DNA of 17,148 bases from Hyphomicrobiaceae bacterium UBA4118 (GTDB lineage Bacteria; Pseudomonadota; Alphaproteobacteria; Rhizobiales; Methyloligellaceae). Shown here one piece after another: positions 16,554-17,148 of the stretch. The position numbers and the translations under genes were made by a program. The stretch covers positions 12,170 to 29,317 of the forward strand of contig DFXC01000051.1 in NCBI GenBank assembly GCA_002383105.1. The letters run 5' to 3'. The notes under the pieces are model-generated. The model was not told the DNA's origin, made no database searches, and saw only the letters and a list, made by a program, of their open reading frames with translations. How positions within the stretch are numbered: the first letter of the stretch is position 1; each line of letters opens with the position of its first letter.

Positions 16554-16907
16554 TCATAGCGCCCCCGACTTCAAGGCCTGACGCCGGCGTGGCGCCGCGT
16601 AAGCGATAAAGCTCTGCACCTTGGCCTGCGGCAAGCGGTCCTCGCGGTGGAGCAGGCTGACCGGAATCGGCTCGGGCTCGAAATCCTCAAGGATCAAGCG
16701 GAGCGACCGGTCGGCCACGCTGCGTGCGGCCTGATAGGACAGCACCCGCGTGATGCCGAGCCCTGCCTTGGCGGCATCGATGGCAGCCTCGGCCGTGTTG
16801 ACGATGAGCCGCGGCCGCACCGCGATGCGCTGCTGGGCCTTGCCGCCGGGATAGACCCATCGATCCGCGGGCGACAGCGCGCCGAAGCTGATGCAGTCAT
16901 TGCGCAT
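16554..16907 (-). pseudogene. C-terminal part of a LysR-type regulator (inverted fragment)
   Basis: From about 16904 leftward the minus strand reads RNDCISFGALSPADRWVYPG, then NTAEAAIDAAKAGLGITRVL, and ends in AYAAPRRRQALKSGAL. This is the second half of a LysR substrate-binding domain, with the usual GLGIT motif. Upstream of the RNDC point the frame no longer resembles the family, and no DNA-binding domain precedes it. The missing neighbour part is on the other strand directly to the right. It cannot be functional as it stands. Confidence 0.75.
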
Positions 16908-17148
16908 CGCCGGAGAGCAGGGGGAGCCCCAAGGCGAACTCGCAATCACCGCGCCGGTCGTGTTCGGCCGGCTGCACGCGCTGCCGGTCGCGACCGAGTT
17001 CCTCAAGGCTTTTCCGCGCGTCACGCTCCGCCTGTTGCTGGTCGATCGGGTGGTCGATCTGGCCGAGGAGAACCTCGATGTCTCGGTGCGTATCGGCGCG
17101 CTTCCCGATTCCTCGCTGATGAAGCCGCCTCGAGCTCGGCAAGGATGC
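16906..17148 (+). pseudogene. Central part of a LysR-type regulator, on the opposite strand, running off the window
   Basis: The plus strand is open from about 16906 to the window end and reads GEQGEPQGELAITAPVVFGR, then LHALPVATEFLKAFPRVTLR, then VDLAEENLDVSVRIGALPDS. This is the first half of a LysR effector-binding domain, normally following the helix-turn-helix and linker. The helix-turn-helix is absent. After SSLMK the sequence (PPRARQGC) no longer fits the family well, so a second break may lie near 17124. Together with the minus-strand fragment it would make most of one effector domain. Confidence 0.65.

Overview
The window looks like chromosomal DNA from a high-GC alphaproteobacterium, most likely of the order Hyphomicrobiales (Rhizobiales). 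The evidence is the GC-rich codon use, guaB, rsmB and guaA close together, small secreted proteins with tails typical of that order, and the intergenic hairpin repeat whose reading gives RHPGESRDP. I cannot name a genus.

Layout, left to right. At 1-722 there is one small secreted protein gene on the minus strand. guaA (GMP synthase, minus) lies at 723-2294. A divergent plus-strand pair follows at 2370-4390: a secreted alpha/beta hydrolase overlapping an O-methyltransferase-like gene by ATGA. A composite of palindromic repeats fills 4396-4572. From 10193 down to 4526, on the minus strand, runs a tight four-gene operon: a lysine 2,3-aminomutase-type radical SAM enzyme, two tandem ATP-grasp ligases, and a GNAT-deacetylase-GNAT triple fusion. 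At 10387-10981 a secreted-protein gene is broken by a frameshift. rsmB and a MAPEG-family membrane protein (minus, TGATG overlap) occupy 11002-12728. A periplasmic TPR protein lies at 12978-13814, followed by a degraded small membrane-protein gene. guaB (IMP dehydrogenase, minus) is at 14150-15667. A Gly/His/Met-rich secreted protein is at 15930-16517. The window ends in a LysR-type regulator whose two halves lie on opposite strands.

How the genes work together. GuaB and GuaA catalyse the two steps from IMP to GMP, and RsmB modifies 16S rRNA, so these are housekeeping genes. The four-gene operon between rsmB and guaA looks accessory and is the best candidate for an undescribed system. The aminomutase keeps the residues that bind free lysine, so it probably makes beta-lysine. 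The two ATP-grasp enzymes probably form amide bonds. The fusion carries two acetyltransferase domains around a deacetylase domain with a complete zinc site. A protect, ligate and deprotect route to a small lysine or beta-lysine amide is a reasonable hypothesis, but the product is unknown. Three broken loci (10387-10981, 13823-14115, 16554-17148) suggest recent decay or assembly errors.
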